From the NCBI GenBank assembly GCA_900551055.1, contig URUK01000053.1, forward strand, positions 1-13,061: 13,061 nucleotides of DNA, written 5' to 3'. The DNA is from an uncultured Prevotella sp. (GTDB lineage: Bacteria; Bacteroidota; Bacteroidia; Bacteroidales; Bacteroidaceae). Below the pieces are notes generated by a model. The model made no database searches. It was not told the origin of the DNA and saw nothing but the letters and a program-made list of their open reading frames with translations. Numbering within the stretch: position 1 is the first letter of the stretch; the number at the start of each line of letters is the position of its first letter. The translations under genes were made by a program, and so were the position numbers. Shown here piece by piece: positions 11,842 through 13,061 of this stretch.

Positions 11842-12801
11842 ATGCGCAAGGTAATAGGAATAGGCGAAACCGTGCTTGACATAATATTTAAGGGCGGGCA
11901 GCCCGTGAGCGCCGTGCCGGGCGGCTCAGTGTACAACGGCATCATATCGCTGGGACGCGCCGGGGTGCCGGCGGCGTTCATAAGCGAGGTGGGCGACGAC
12001 CGCATCGGCGAAAAGACGGTGAGCTTCCTGAAGGAGAACGGCGTCGACGCAAGCTGCGTAAGCGGCAACAAAGGCACAAAGTCGCCCGTCTCGCTGGCGT
12101 TCCTCAACGACAAGAACGACGCCGAATACATATTCTACAAGGACCATCCGCACGACCGCCTGGACTACATCACGCCTGAAATCAACCGCGACGACATCGT
12201 GATGCTCGGCTCTTACTACGCCGTAAACCCGGTCATCCGACCGCAGGTGGCCGCAATACTCAACGCCGCACGCGACCGCGGAGCCATCATCTATTATGAC
12301 GTCAACTTCCGCGCGGCGCACGCCGACGAGGTGATGAAGCTGACACCGAACATCCTGGAGAACTTCGAATACGCCGACATAGTGCGCGGAAGCCGCGACG
12401 ACTTCAACGTGATGTACCGCATGGACACGCCCGACAAGGTGTACAACTCTGAGATTTCGTTCTACTGCAAGAAGTTCGTCTACACCGACGGGGCGGCCGA
12501 CGTGGAGCTGCGCGGCGACAACGGGCTGCGCAAGAGCTATCCCGTGGAAGCCACCGAGACGGTGAGCACCATCGGCGCGGGCGACAACTTCAACGCCGGA
12601 TTGGTGTACGGCATGGTGCGTTACGGCGTGACACGCGACATGATGGACGGCGCGATACCCGAACAGACGTGGGACAACATCATACGGTGCGCCCTCGCCT
12701 TCTCGGCGAACTGCTGCCGGAGCATAGGCAACTCCGTAGACAAGGCATTCGGAGAGGCCATGAAAAAAGAGCTTGACAACGCATTGAAAGGAAACAACTA
12801 A
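11842..12801 (+). CDS. PfkB-family carbohydrate kinase (fructokinase/ribokinase type)
   Basis: A 319-residue cytoplasmic sugar kinase that transfers phosphate from ATP to a sugar. The N-terminal GIGETVLDIIF and VPGGSVYN (GG at 27-28) form the substrate side. STIGAGDNFNAGL (242-254) is the PfkB signature 2, with catalytic base D248 and the GAGD anion hole. YYDVNFR (151-157) is the usual DxNxR strand before the lid. GETVLDIIF resembles fructokinases, but the substrate cannot be fixed by eye. The gene begins a plus-strand unit, and the flavodiiron gene starts 13 bp after its stop codon, so the two are probably one operon, though a sugar kinase and an oxygen reductase have no obvious functional link. 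Confidence 0.9.
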   Translation: MRKVIGIGETVLDIIFKGGQPVSAVPGGSVYNGIISLGRAGVPAAFISEVGDDRIGEKTVSFLKENGVDASCVSGNKGTKSPVSLAFLNDKNDAEYIFYKDHPHDRLDYITPEINRDDIVMLGSYYAVNPVIRPQVAAILNAARDRGAIIYYDVNFRAAHADEVMKLTPNILENFEYADIVRGSRDDFNVMYRMDTPDKVYNSEISFYCKKFVYTDGAADVELRGDNGLRKSYPVEATETVSTIGAGDNFNAGLVYGMVRYGVTRDMMDGAIPEQTWDNIIRCALAFSANCCRSIGNSVDKAFGEAMKKELDNALKGNN

Positions 12802-12814
12802 AACAAATACGGAC

Positions 12815-13061
12815 ATGATTGAGATTACAGACAAAATCTATTACGTTGGCGTAAACGACCGCAACAAGGAGCTTTTCGAAGGCTTGTGGCCGCTGCCCAA
12901 CGGCGTTTCTTATAACTCTTACCTCATCGACGACGACAAGGTGTGCCTCGTCGACACAGTTGAAGTAGACTTCTTCATGCCTTACCTCAAGAACATACGC
13001 GAAATTCTGGGCGACAGGCAGATAGACTATCTCGTAATAAACCACATGGAACCCGACCACA
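12815..13061 (+). CDS. FprA family flavodiiron protein (partial, cut by window end)
   Basis: The first 82 residues of an A-type flavoprotein, which reduces O2 to water or NO to N2O using a di-iron site and FMN. Residues 1-76 (ITDKIYYVGVNDRNKELFEGLWP, then GVSYNSYLI and DTVEVDFFMPYL) are the start of the metallo-beta-lactamase-like domain. The visible end, HMEPDH at 77-82, is the first part of the di-iron binding motif HxExDH, with H77, E79, D81 and H82. The flavodoxin domain lies beyond the window. The ATG at 12815 follows the kinase stop by 13 bp and has no Shine-Dalgarno sequence. It is cytoplasmic and complements desulfoferrodoxin in anaerobe oxygen defence. Confidence 0.93.
   Translation, partial: MIEITDKIYYVGVNDRNKELFEGLWPLPNGVSYNSYLIDDDKVCLVDTVEVDFFMPYLKNIREILGDRQIDYLVINHMEPDH

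Noticed and set aside
11926..12834. Long open frame (302 codons) on the minus strand
   Set aside because: It is antisense to the PfkB kinase and lacks any family motif.

Overview
This window looks like chromosome from an anaerobic member of the Bacteroidales, most likely the Prevotella group or a close relative; the family placement is inference. The support is: (i) promoters of the Bacteroidetes type (TTG or TTTG, 19-20 bp, TAnnTTTG) before several genes; (ii) weak or absent Shine-Dalgarno sequences at most starts; (iii) a secreted beta-helix protein with the YxLQG...GIYIxNGKKVxxx tail common in gut Bacteroidales; and (iv) anaerobe-type oxygen defence genes (superoxide reductase, flavodiiron protein). 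Coding regions are GC-rich, so many long open frames lie antisense to real genes and were discarded.

Layout. 1-3250, minus strand: a secreted beta-helix protein (1644-3122), then a secreted two-domain esterase with an SGNH half and an alpha/beta-hydrolase half (213-1562). 3252-3676: a strong terminator, tRNA-Asn(GUU) on the minus strand, and divergent promoters separated by an A/T-tract array. 3677-5894, plus strand: an S41 C-terminal processing protease, then desulfoferrodoxin. 6206-6760, plus: a DUF3332 lipoprotein. 6993-9592, minus: a P1B-2 type Zn/Cd/Pb efflux ATPase followed by a Fur-family regulator, separated by a terminator-like hairpin. 9956-10288, minus: an EmrE-like SMR transporter. 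10497-11726, minus: an M16 zinc peptidase. 11842-13061, plus: a PfkB-family sugar kinase, then the start of an FprA-type flavodiiron protein that runs off the window.

How the genes fit together. The Fur-like protein and the metal ATPase form a probable metal-resistance pair, and the ATPase promoter carries a perfect 7-1-7 palindrome, the classic geometry of a Fur-family operator. Desulfoferrodoxin removes superoxide and the flavodiiron protein reduces O2 or NO, although they lie in separate operons. The two secreted proteins at the left could act on polysaccharides at the cell surface. The rest is ordinary housekeeping.

The unusual content is between the genes. Four intergenic regions hold arrays in which AAAA and TTTT blocks alternate about every 11 bp, giving a 22-bp period that is exact in three of them; this phasing predicts curved DNA. 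Three regions hold a mosaic, foldback repeat built from GTTAAGGA-like octamers, one copy forming a perfect 59-bp inverted repeat. Short tandem repeats with 7-, 8- and 9-bp periods begin at or just after stop codons. I found no CRISPR array, insertion sequence, prophage or recognisable defence system, and I do not claim a new protein system.
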